A program made the position numbers and the translations under genes. A DNA stretch of 9,346 nt from Archaeoglobaceae archaeon. Its GTDB lineage: Archaea; Halobacteriota; Archaeoglobi; Archaeoglobales; Archaeoglobaceae. Below, piece after piece: positions 1 to 6,021 of this stretch. Position 1 is the stretch's first letter. Each line of letters begins with the position of its first letter. The notes below the pieces were generated by a model. The model had not been told where the DNA came from and did not search any database. It saw nothing but the letters and a program-made list of their open reading frames with translations. The stretch lies in assembly GCA_027016055.1 (NCBI GenBank), contig JALWBF010000105.1, forward strand, positions 1 through 9,346, read 5' to 3'.

Positions 1-176
1 CGCCAGTGGCTATAATCGAAAAGGGTTGCACGGAAGAGCAGAGGGTAACGGTTGCACCGCTTAAGGATATAGCGGACGTTGCCGAAAAGGTTGGAGTTAA
101 GGCTCCGGCTGTGATCGTTATCGGAGATGTCGTAAAATTGAGGGAAAAGCTCGCAAAGTTTTTGAGATTCGATTAG
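1..176 (+). CDS. cobA: Uroporphyrinogen-III C-methyltransferase (SUMT), C-terminal fragment
   Basis: Only the last 57 codons are inside the window (reading frame from base 3, stop TAG at 174-176). The product ends with the typical tail of SUMT/precorrin methyltransferases: PVAIIEKGCTEEQRV, then a 'VAPLKDIADVAEKV' segment, then APAVIVIGDVVKLREKL. In this family the 'aiiekGt..eQ' and 'PaviviGdVv.lr' blocks belong to the C-terminal subdomain of the SAM-dependent tetrapyrrole methyltransferase fold. The enzyme adds two methyl groups to uroporphyrinogen III, giving precorrin-2, the precursor of siroheme and corrinoids; siroheme is the cofactor of dissimilatory sulfite reductase. The stop codon overlaps the ribosome binding site of the next gene, so the two are probably cotranscribed. 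The N-terminal SAM-binding part cannot be seen, so a paralogous cobalamin-pathway methyltransferase is not fully excluded. Confidence 0.85.
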   Translation, partial: PVAIIEKGCTEEQRVTVAPLKDIADVAEKVGVKAPAVIVIGDVVKLREKLAKFLRFD

Positions 177-180
177 GGGG
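175..180 (+). promoter_or_regulatory. Shine-Dalgarno site choosing ATG 190
   Basis: The purine run AGGGGG overlaps the stop of the upstream methyltransferase gene and lies nine bases before ATG 190. A possible TTG start at 181 would touch the purine run with no spacer, so ATG 190 is the better start for the aldolase-family gene. Confidence 0.55.
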
Positions 181-189
181 TTGTTTGAG

Positions 190-753
190 ATGCTGACGGC
201 TATAGCTGATATGATAAGGATAGGTAAAAAACTCGGACAGCTAAGGCTTATAGACGGTGCGAGCGGGAACATGAGTTGCAGAATCGACGATTACATCGTA
301 ATAACGAAAACGGGATCGATTTTGGATGAACTTACGCCTCAGGATTTCGTAACGCTTAAGATTGGTGAGGAATCGAAGGACGCTTCGAGCGATCTGATCG
401 TTCACAATGCTATATACAGAAAAACCGATTACAAGGCGGTTCTTCACTGCCACGGAATATACAACGTCGTGCTTTCGTTTATCTACGACGAAATAGTTCC
501 TATGGATTTGGAGGGAAATCTGTTTTTGGGGAATGTTAGGGTTGTGGAGGGCGAGTTCGGGAGTAAGGAACTTGCGGATGAGATTGCAAAAGAGGTTGCG
601 AGAAAGGGGATAGTAATTGCTAGGGGACATGGAATATACTCAGCCGGCACGAACATATATGAAGCCTTCAACAGAGCTTGCTATTTAGAGCACTCCTGCG
701 AAATTATATATAGATATCGCGCAATATCGAATGACAATGCAAAGAAGGCTTAG
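190..753 (+). CDS. Class II aldolase/adducin-family protein (L-fuculose-phosphate aldolase-like)
   Basis: A 187-residue protein, slightly short for the FucA/AraD (class II aldolase/adducin) fold. The phosphate-binding loop is GASGNMS (residues 23-29). The expected zinc histidines are in HCHG (H86, H88) and in GHGIYSAG (H147). Characterised family members bind Zn2+ with three histidines and use a catalytic Glu in a 'sSE...H' block; here that block reads ASSDLIVH, with Asp68 in the Glu position, and the usual HTHP is HCHG. The family cleaves or forms C-C bonds in sugar phosphates via DHAP; a methanogen relative has been linked to lactaldehyde supply for F420, so a similar small-aldehyde role is possible. 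The substrate is not predictable because of the altered active site. It overlaps the next gene by 23 bases. ATG 190 is chosen over TTG 181 from ribosome binding site spacing. Confidence 0.8.
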   Translation: MLTAIADMIRIGKKLGQLRLIDGASGNMSCRIDDYIVITKTGSILDELTPQDFVTLKIGEESKDASSDLIVHNAIYRKTDYKAVLHCHGIYNVVLSFIYDEIVPMDLEGNLFLGNVRVVEGEFGSKELADEIAKEVARKGIVIARGHGIYSAGTNIYEAFNRACYLEHSCEIIYRYRAISNDNAKKA

Positions 754-1078
754 AAAAGGAAAGGATAAGATATTATTCGGAGTTTGTAGCGGATTGGCTG
801 AATATTTGGATGTCGATCCGACGATAGTTAGACTGATCTTTTTAATCGCTTTCGTAATAGATCCGAGAATCATCTTGATTTACCTGATTTTAGCCGTAAT
901 TATGCCGGAAAACGGCGAATACAGATACGATGAAAGGAAAACGAAGAAGGTCTTGGCCTACGGGCTGATAGGTTTGGGATTGCTGTTAATACTCAAAGAC
1001 ATAATTCCGATTCTGTTTACATCAAGTTTGCTGGGCTTGATTTTAATAGTAGCCGGCTTTTTCCTTCTGAGAAGATGA
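731..1078 (+). CDS. PspC-domain small membrane protein
   Basis: A 115-residue protein. Residues 4-60 match the PspC domain: a basic start (RRLRKGK), the ILFGVCSGLAEYLDVDP block, VRLIFLIAF, and a hydrophobic helix ending in IMPE. Residues 61-73 are a charged linker, followed by two more hydrophobic helices (about 74-89 and 92-112) and an RR terminus that should face the cytoplasm. In bacteria PspC acts in the phage-shock membrane-stress response with PspA/PspB; archaeal single-domain versions have no established role. The start lies 23 bases inside the aldolase-family gene and no Shine-Dalgarno is visible, so translation probably depends on coupling; a second ATG at 737 is an equally possible start. 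The stop TGA overlaps the ATG of the next gene (ATGA at 1075-1078). The domain call is firm, the biological role unknown. Confidence 0.8.
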   Translation: MTMQRRLRKGKDKILFGVCSGLAEYLDVDPTIVRLIFLIAFVIDPRIILIYLILAVIMPENGEYRYDERKTKKVLAYGLIGLGLLLILKDIIPILFTSSLLGLILIVAGFFLLRR

Positions 1079-2289
1079 TGCTCGTAGCTGTTGCGAGGGC
1101 TAAGAAGGATGCTAAGGCTTTAAGTCATGCAGTTAAATGTGAAGTTTTAAGCTTGGGAGGAGTTAGAAGTGTTAATGATATAGACTTCTCAATATTTGCC
1201 AGAAGGATACCGATATTCTTCTTCGGAAGGGACGAAATCGAGCTGGCTTTGGAAGTCGAAGCCGAAATCCGCAAGATAACTCCGATATATCAAATCGTAA
1301 TTTTAAGCAAAAAAGCTGTTAGGAATACGAGGATGGAGGAGATAAGGGAAGCTTTTGAGATCGCTAAGGCTAAGCTTAGACTTTGCTTTAAATTCGACGA
1401 CGTTTTTCTCTTCTCAAACAAAAACGAGCTCGGAGTTGAAATTCATCCGGATTACGATGCATACTTCGTAATGGGAGAGGGATTCGTTAATAACACCAAG
1501 GAGATTTTCGGAGTGGATGTCGAGGAGGGAAATCTGATCGTTAGGAAGCTTCTCAATGAAGAATGGATTTACACTCCAGAGCTTAAGGCCGTGATAAGTA
1601 AAAAGATAGGAGAGCCTTTGAGCGTGAAGCTTCATCGCAGGAACGTTAAGCCCAGAAAGATAGACGTAAACAGGATGATAGAAAAAAATCGCAACTGGCT
1701 CGAAAAGCTTGAGGAGATATCGGTAGATTTCATTCGAAGAAACGTAGATGGAGATGCCGGAGTTCCGTTCAGCGGGGGAAAGGACAGCACGGCAACGCTG
1801 ATATTGGCTAAGAAAGCGCTTGATGAAGTAAAGGCTCTCTACGTTAAGGTAAGCCATGAGATGCCTCATACGGAAGAATACATCGAATACGTATGCGAAA
1901 GATTGGGCGTCGAGCTCGTTAAATCTGAAGTGCGTTTCGATGTTGAAAGGTTCGGAATGCCAACTCACAGCAACAGATGGTGCACGAAGCTTAAGATGGA
2001 GGGATTGAAGAGAATCGCAACTCAAACGCTCATAGCTGGAGATAGGGAAGCCGAAAGCAGAATCAGAAGGGAGAGGGGCGAAATTGAATATAGGATCGCG
2101 AAGGAGATATTTCCGATAAAGTATTGGAGCGGATGCATGGTTCAGCTTTACATACTCATGAACGGGCTTAAGTTGCACCCTCTCTATTACGAAGGATTCT
2201 ACCGTCTCGGCTGCACGATCTGCCCGTCTCTAAGCGATTGGGAAAGAAAGATACTTAGAAAATTCACGGATGGGTGTAAACAGCCCTAA
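1075..2289 (+). CDS. PP-loop ATPase, archaeal 'PAPS reductase-like' family, with unrecognised N-terminal half
   Basis: A 404-residue protein. The PP-loop pyrophosphatase signature SGGKDST is at 233-239, preceded by FIRRNVDGDAGVPF, and the C-terminal half looks like the PAPS/APS reductase (CysH) fold. Four cysteines stand where a metal site could form: C303 (NRWCTKLK), C354 (SGCM), and C380/C383 (RLGCTICPS). The C303...CxxC layout recalls the CC...CxxC [4Fe-4S] ligands of APS reductases, though only one Cys is present at the first position. Residues 1 to about 200 match no family I recognise; archaeal relatives often carry RNA-binding-type domains there. The protein probably adenylates a substrate for sulfur or amide transfer. 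Assimilatory sulfate reduction is unlikely in an organism using the Apr/Dsr/Qmo route. It overlaps the PspC gene by ATGA (ATG 1078 is an alternative start) and the 3' end of gltX by 26 bases. Confidence 0.75.
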   Translation: MMLVAVARAKKDAKALSHAVKCEVLSLGGVRSVNDIDFSIFARRIPIFFFGRDEIELALEVEAEIRKITPIYQIVILSKKAVRNTRMEEIREAFEIAKAKLRLCFKFDDVFLFSNKNELGVEIHPDYDAYFVMGEGFVNNTKEIFGVDVEEGNLIVRKLLNEEWIYTPELKAVISKKIGEPLSVKLHRRNVKPRKIDVNRMIEKNRNWLEKLEEISVDFIRRNVDGDAGVPFSGGKDSTATLILAKKALDEVKALYVKVSHEMPHTEEYIEYVCERLGVELVKSEVRFDVERFGMPTHSNRWCTKLKMEGLKRIATQTLIAGDREAESRIRRERGEIEYRIAKEIFPIKYWSGCMVQLYILMNGLKLHPLYYEGFYRLGCTICPSLSDWERKILRKFTDGCKQP

Positions 2290-3922
2290 GCACTTCATCG
2301 AACTTCTCAAGTTTGCAGAACGCGAACCTCTCGAACTGAACCACTTTGCCCATATCGTTTAAGGCGTTTTTTTCCGCAAACCCCTTGTAGTCTCTTTCAA
2401 CTCCGTATACGTAGCATTCCACCACATCTTGCTTCGGCAGCCAGTGAATTATGTTCTTTCCCTTCTTAACATCTCTAAGCTCGAACCCTTCGAATTCGAA
2501 TATCGCCTTATCTTTATCGATCAATCTTACGTTGCAGAAGTCCTTAAGCCTTATTACATCCCCTTCCTTTAACCTGTCGAAGTCTTCTCTGCATATGTAA
2601 ACTTCGTTCGATCCCTTCAAAACTCTGTATCCTCCTTTCTTAGGATTCAGCGGTATTTTAACATCCACAACCCTATCGAGACCTTCTATTTTGATCTCCA
2701 CGGGATCCCAAACGAAGAAGTATCTGTTGGCGATCGGATCTATAAGCTTGCGATTTTCGGCGTATAGATTCTTAACGCTAACCGCAACGTCGTTTTCTCC
2801 GACTCCCAATGAAAGTATGAACTTCCTTATTGCTTCGGGCTTGAAGCCTCTTCTTCTAAGCGCTCGAATCGTTGGTAAGCGGGGATCGTCCCAGCCTTGA
2901 TATTTTCCGGCTTCTATCTCCTTTCTAAGTTCGCTCGTCGAAAGTTTTCCGAACTCGTGAATGCTCACCTTACCCCAGTGCTTGGTGATCGGATAATCCC
3001 AGCCGAAGTATTCGTATATATACCTCTGCCTCAGCTCGGAATCCCTCAAATCCTTACCCCTGATTATATGGGTTATTCCCAACAGATGATCCTCTATGGC
3101 GGATTCGAAATCCAAAGTCGGCCAGACGAAGAACTCATCCCCGACAAGAGGATGATCCTCGTATATAATCCTGAACGCCACCCAATCTCTTATGGCCGGA
3201 TCCTTATGTTTCATATCCGTTTTTATTCTTATTACAACTTCTCCCTCATCAAATTCCCCATTCAGCATCTTCTCCCAAATTTCGAGCGAATCTTCAGCAG
3301 ATGTATTCCTGTGGGGGCATTCAACTCCGGAATCCCTGTATTTCTTGAACTCCTCCTTCGAGCAGAAGCAAGGATAGGCTTTTTCCATCTCAAGCAACTT
3401 CTCGCAGTATTCGTAGTAGATGGGAATCCTCTTCGAAGCGTATACGACTTCATCAGGCTTGGCATCGAGCCATTCGCAATCCTCAAGATACCACTCATAC
3501 GCTTCAATCATCGGTCTCTTCGTCCTCGGATCGGTATCGTCGAACCTCAGAATGAACTTGCCCTCGTAAATCTTACAGTATTCGTCGTTAACTACTATAC
3601 CCCTCGCAGAGCCAAGGGTCGGCGGGCCATTTGGATTCGGAGCGAATCTCATAACAACTTTGCCCTTCTCAGCCCTTTCAAGCGGAGGTAGAATCTTTTC
3701 CTTCCTTTCTTCCTTGGGCTTTAGCTCGGCGGTATATCTTTCTATAAGTTCCCTCCTTTTCTCCTCACTTAACGATTCGAACTCCTTTACGCATTCCCTA
3801 ACGAGTTCGAGAATCTCCTTGGCTTTACTCCTCAACTCCGGCATCTCAGCCATTATCTTACCCATTACAGCCTTCTCGTTAGGTTTTCCGTATTTCGCGG
3901 CATTTAGAGCTACAAACTTCAT
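2264..3922 (-). CDS. gltX: Glutamyl-tRNA synthetase, archaeal type
   Basis: A 552-residue cytoplasmic class I synthetase that charges tRNA-Glu. The N-terminal helical extension (about 1-85) and the C-terminal beta-barrel half (about 390-552, ending in AVYTHP) are of the archaeal/eukaryotic GluRS/GlnRS type. The nucleotide-binding segment is RFAPNPNGPPTLGSARG, so the HIGH signature reads TLGS (102-105). IRFDDTDPR-type residues follow (seen as LRFDDTDPRTKRP), then CFC...CPH (C185, C187, C202, H204), which fits the CxC...CxH zinc site of GluRS, and KLSTS (326-330), the KMSKS equivalent. The open frame reaches back to 4006, but ATG 3922 has AGAGGT four bases upstream, the family N-terminus (MKFVALNAAKYG) fits there, and the longer frame would run through the fbp terminator. 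The 3' end overlaps the PP-loop gene tail-to-tail by 26 bases. Confidence 0.95.
   Translation of the reverse strand: MKFVALNAAKYGKPNEKAVMGKIMAEMPELRSKAKEILELVRECVKEFESLSEEKRRELIERYTAELKPKEERKEKILPPLERAEKGKVVMRFAPNPNGPPTLGSARGIVVNDEYCKIYEGKFILRFDDTDPRTKRPMIEAYEWYLEDCEWLDAKPDEVVYASKRIPIYYEYCEKLLEMEKAYPCFCSKEEFKKYRDSGVECPHRNTSAEDSLEIWEKMLNGEFDEGEVVIRIKTDMKHKDPAIRDWVAFRIIYEDHPLVGDEFFVWPTLDFESAIEDHLLGITHIIRGKDLRDSELRQRYIYEYFGWDYPITKHWGKVSIHEFGKLSTSELRKEIEAGKYQGWDDPRLPTIRALRRRGFKPEAIRKFILSLGVGENDVAVSVKNLYAENRKLIDPIANRYFFVWDPVEIKIEGLDRVVDVKIPLNPKKGGYRVLKGSNEVYICREDFDRLKEGDVIRLKDFCNVRLIDKDKAIFEFEGFELRDVKKGKNIIHWLPKQDVVECYVYGVERDYKGFAEKNALNDMGKVVQFERFAFCKLEKFDEVLRAVYTHP
2367..2373 (+). terminator. Possible oligo-T terminator inside the 3' end of gltX
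   Basis: A run of seven T residues lies on the plus strand about 78 bases after the stop of the PP-loop gene. Archaeal termination relies on U-rich tracts, and the convergent overlap leaves no intergenic DNA, so the plus-strand operon must stop within gltX. This is the longest T run nearby, but it also simply encodes Glu-Lys-Asn in gltX, so the call is tentative. Confidence 0.25.
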
Positions 3923-3926
3923 TATT

Positions 3927-3932
3927 ACCTCT
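3927..3932 (-). promoter_or_regulatory. Shine-Dalgarno site of gltX
   Basis: On the minus strand AGAGGT precedes ATG 3922 by four bases. This decides the start in favour of 3922 over upstream in-frame candidates (a GTG about 15 bases upstream and the frame's far end at 4006), which lack any such site. Confidence 0.6.
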
Positions 3933-3957
3933 TTCACGTGAGCAAAAGGAGCGAGAG

Positions 3958-3964
3958 GATATAC
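3958..3964 (-). promoter_or_regulatory. Putative TATA box for gltX
   Basis: Minus-strand GTATATC, preceded by purine-rich CGAAAGAGTA that could be a BRE, is centred about 39 bases upstream of ATG 3922. A start site about 25 bases downstream would leave a leader of roughly 12-15 bases that holds the Shine-Dalgarno site. It lies after the fbp terminator-like tract, so gltX could be transcribed on its own. Confidence 0.4.
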
Positions 3965-3986
3965 TACTCTTTCGGTGCTATCGTGT

Positions 3987-4011
3987 ATCAAAAATATTAA
4001 AATCAAAAATA
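3987..4011 (-). terminator. U-rich tandem terminator downstream of fbp
   Basis: Eleven bases beyond the fbp stop, the minus strand carries TATTTTTGAT twice as a perfect 10-base direct repeat (plus-strand copies at 3987-3996 and 4002-4011), separated by TTTAA. Consecutive oligo-U tracts without a stable hairpin are what archaeal intrinsic terminators look like. It probably ends or attenuates the fbp transcript before gltX. Confidence 0.5.
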
Positions 4012-4021
4012 GAAAGGTAAG

Positions 4022-5140
4022 TTATTCAACACTCTCGAACCTATCCTTAAGCTTATCCAAAACCTTCGGAAGTGTCGTGTATTCCATCTCCTCCAAAGGC
4101 AACCTGTGAGGCTCGAATGGGCCGTGTCTCCTCATGTAGTCGCAGATCTCCATCGCCTTCATTCTCGTGTATTCGAATGCTGGATCGTCGAACATGTCAA
4201 CCGGCCCGATCAGTTTTCCGTTGCAGAGCTGGAAGCCGGCCGCAATGCATCTTGGCGGTCCGTCAAATCTCGTGCACTTGCTGTATCTAAACGGAACCGG
4301 CATTATAGGCCCATTGTGGCTTCCTCTCATCCAACCGCTGACCAGATGCGGGAGGGCAAAAGCTTCGAGAACTTCACCGACCGCCGGTAAACCGCTCTGA
4401 GCTCTGACAACTGCAACCGGATCGTCCTTTCCAACATACTTATGCGCTATCTGATACAACTTTTCCGTGCTTATAACCGCAACAGGCTCATCGGTTGGAA
4501 GCGGGCTACCCTCTTTCGGATAAACCCTCTTTATTACATACCTGCTCTTCGCTCCTATCAGTGCGAGGAGATCATACATCTCCTCAGGAGTAGCCATCAT
4601 AACTTTCTTGTGCTCCATGATATCCCAAACCTCAAACCTGAAACCCTGATGCATCGATGGATCTATTACAAGCCCAGCCGTGTTGAATGGATCGGCGAAC
4701 ATTCTGAATATCGGCAAGTTGAAGGCACCGGGTTCTGTTTTATCCATCATGAATACTATTATCGGCTCAGCCTTTCTCTCCGTAAACTCCATCTCAGCAA
4801 CTCCCGGACCTAGTCCCCTTATATTTCCGGAGAATGCGTCAGCCAGCAAATCCTGACCAGCTGCGTAAAGCTTTAACTCCTTCGCCTTCTTCGCGCACTC
4901 CTCAAATGTCTCCCAAGCCAAACCGTGAATTTCTTCACTGTCTACACCCTTTCTGTGTGTCATTATAAGTTCTAGATCGTCTCCAGCATTCAAAACCCTA
5001 AAATCTATGATAATACCCTTCTCCTTAGCCTCATTTAACTTCTTTTCGGCAACAGCTTTTATCTCATCAGGAACAGTCGTATGCCCAGCAACACTGCCAA
5101 CATCTGCTTTGATAACACTAACTGTTATTTTTTCACCCAT
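4022..5140 (-). CDS. fbp: Bifunctional fructose-1,6-bisphosphate aldolase/phosphatase
   Basis: A 372-residue protein, full length for the archaeal FBPA/P (class V FBPase) family. It condenses DHAP and glyceraldehyde-3-phosphate to FBP and dephosphorylates it to fructose-6-phosphate, which makes gluconeogenesis one-way in the cytoplasm. The N-terminus SVIKADVGSVAGHT holds the expected metal ligands D13 and H20; D54/D55 (NAGDDLEL) are further Mg2+ ligands. KYVGKDDP (234-241) contains the Tyr/Lys pair Y235/K238, whose spacing matches the catalytic Tyr and Schiff-base Lys known from a Sulfolobus enzyme. GSHNGPIMPV and the C-terminal FDGPPRC region are family-typical. No Shine-Dalgarno precedes ATG 5140, but a TATA box sits 24-31 bases upstream, which points to a leaderless mRNA. 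It is divergent from the KaiC-like gene and upstream of gltX on the same strand. Confidence 0.97.
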   Translation of the reverse strand: MGEKITVSVIKADVGSVAGHTTVPDEIKAVAEKKLNEAKEKGIIIDFRVLNAGDDLELIMTHRKGVDSEEIHGLAWETFEECAKKAKELKLYAAGQDLLADAFSGNIRGLGPGVAEMEFTERKAEPIIVFMMDKTEPGAFNLPIFRMFADPFNTAGLVIDPSMHQGFRFEVWDIMEHKKVMMATPEEMYDLLALIGAKSRYVIKRVYPKEGSPLPTDEPVAVISTEKLYQIAHKYVGKDDPVAVVRAQSGLPAVGEVLEAFALPHLVSGWMRGSHNGPIMPVPFRYSKCTRFDGPPRCIAAGFQLCNGKLIGPVDMFDDPAFEYTRMKAMEICDYMRRHGPFEPHRLPLEEMEYTTLPKVLDKLKDRFESVE

Positions 5141-5141
5141 G

Positions 5142-5155
5142 ATTATACATATAAT
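5142..5155. promoter_or_regulatory. Perfect palindrome at the fbp start: possible operator
   Basis: ATTATA-CA-TATAAT is an exact 6+6 inverted repeat with a two-base spacer, directly before the fbp ATG and between it and the proposed TATA box. In a leaderless promoter this is the initiation region, where archaeal repressors often bind. The arms are pure A/T, so chance is not excluded. Confidence 0.35.
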
Positions 5156-5163
5156 GCGTAAAC

Positions 5164-5171
5164 AATTTAAA
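5164..5171 (-). promoter_or_regulatory. Putative TATA box for leaderless fbp
   Basis: Minus-strand TTTAAATT, preceded by CTAAAG as a possible BRE, lies 24-31 bases upstream of the fbp ATG. That is the archaeal TATA-to-start distance, so transcription would begin at or next to the A of the start codon; the absence of a ribosome binding site agrees. Confidence 0.5.
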
Positions 5172-5181
5172 CTTTAGGGTC

Positions 5182-5187
5182 TATAAA
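5182..5187 (+). promoter_or_regulatory. Putative TATA box for the KaiC-like gene
   Basis: Plus-strand TATAAA lies 32-37 bases before ATG 5219. A start site about 25 bases downstream would give a leader of roughly ten bases, which includes GGTG (5208-5211), a short anti-16S match seven bases before the ATG. With the fbp TATA box about ten bases away on the other strand, this forms a compact divergent promoter. Confidence 0.4.
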
Positions 5188-5218
5188 CATTTCATTAGAA
5201 TCATAATGGTGTCGAAAT

Positions 5219-5983
5219 ATGACGGAGAGTCAGGCTGTTAAAAAGCTTGAGAGATGTCCTACCGGTATTCCCGGATTTGACGAGTTATGTGAGGGAGGAC
5301 TGGTCAGAGATAGAAGCTACCTGTTATCAGGGCCATCCGGTAGCGGTAAAACTATCTTCGCTTTGCAGTTCTTGGTGAACGGTATAGAACTTTACAATGA
5401 ACCGGGCATATTCGTAGCGACTGAAGAGAGACCGCAACACATCAGAGAGCACGCTTGGACTTTCGGCTGGGAGCTTGAAAAGTATGAGGATGAAAACATG
5501 CTCGCGATAGTGGATGCGACATCGACGAAGATAGGACTGCCTTCGGATGAGAAATACATCGACATAAGACCTTTCGATACGAGATCGTTGCTCGACCAAA
5601 TAATTACGATTCAGGATGAGATCGGAGCCAGAAGGGCTGTTGTCGATTCGACGACATCCATAGGCTTTGCGATAAACGATATCGCAAAGTTCAGAGTCGA
5701 GTTGCTTAAGATATCGACGACCATGGAAGTTCTGGGTTTGACTTCCATCTTAACATGCGAGATCGTCGAAGGAGAAAACAAGGCGTCGAGATTCGGTGTT
5801 GAAAACTTCGTTACGGAGGGAACGATCCTTCTCTATTATACGAGAATCGAGAATACGAGGGTTAGGAGCTTGGAAATTCTAAAGATGAGGGGAACCAACC
5901 ACAGCAAGAAGATACATCCGTTCGAGATTACGGAGAGGGGGATAATAGTCCATGCAAGGGAGGAGGTATTCTCGGGAATTTAG
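5219..5983 (+). CDS. KaiC-family (RecA-superfamily) single-domain ATPase
   Basis: A 254-residue protein with one KaiC/RadA-type ATPase domain. The start CPTGIPGFDELCEGGL (13-28) is the KaiC-family signature before the P-loop. Walker A is GPSGSGKT (38-45), the catalytic Glu pair is in FVATEERP (E69/E70), and Walker B is RRAVVDS (138-144, D143). The C-terminus has KMRGTNHSKKIHPFEI and ERGIIVH, typical of the family's last beta-strands. There is no second KaiC domain, no helix-turn-helix and no membrane segment, so it should be a soluble ATPase. Archaeal single-domain KaiC-like proteins act in signalling or regulation (FlaH in archaella, GvpD in gas vesicles), but most have no known role; no archaellum genes are nearby. 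It shares a 78-base promoter region with the divergent fbp gene, which may point to co-regulation, and converges on the small membrane protein gene after 38 bases. Confidence 0.88.
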   Translation: MTESQAVKKLERCPTGIPGFDELCEGGLVRDRSYLLSGPSGSGKTIFALQFLVNGIELYNEPGIFVATEERPQHIREHAWTFGWELEKYEDENMLAIVDATSTKIGLPSDEKYIDIRPFDTRSLLDQIITIQDEIGARRAVVDSTTSIGFAINDIAKFRVELLKISTTMEVLGLTSILTCEIVEGENKASRFGVENFVTEGTILLYYTRIENTRVRSLEILKMRGTNHSKKIHPFEITERGIIVHAREEVFSGI

Positions 5984-6021
5984 GTATATAATAATAAATA
6001 ATAAAATATTAAATTTCTTCA
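5984..6021. terminator. AT-only convergent terminator region
   Basis: The 38 bases between the convergent KaiC-like gene and the small membrane protein gene are almost pure A/T. Read on the minus strand they give TTTAATATTTTATTATTTATTATTATA, a U-rich stretch fit to terminate the permease operon; on the plus strand the T content is lower. A termination role is inferred from composition and position only. Confidence 0.35.

Noticed and set aside
181..189. TTG 181 as the start of the aldolase-family protein
   Set aside because: The purine run AGGGGG would abut the TTG without a spacer; ATG 190 has a nine-base spacer and an equally good N-terminus.
1414..2178. Open frame of 254 codons on the minus strand, antisense to the PP-loop gene
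   Set aside because: It lies wholly inside the PP-loop gene, which has recognisable motifs (SGGKDST, GCTICP). Its translation shows no domain, and long antisense frames are common opposite purine-rich archaeal genes.
1075..2289. Assimilatory PAPS reductase (cysH)
   Set aside because: The PP-loop is shared with many sulfur-transfer enzymes, the N-terminal half is not that of CysH, no other assimilatory gene is nearby, and the neighbourhood points to dissimilatory sulfate reduction.
2897..3691. Open frame of 264 codons on the plus strand, antisense to gltX
   Set aside because: gltX is certain on the other strand (FDDTDPR, KLSTS, zinc site). The antisense product has no recognisable motif and no promoter or ribosome binding site.
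3923..4006. 28-residue N-terminal extension of GluRS
   Set aside because: The extension would translate through a U-rich terminator-like tract and the TATA box, and has no ribosome binding site, while ATG 3922 has AGAGGT at the right distance.
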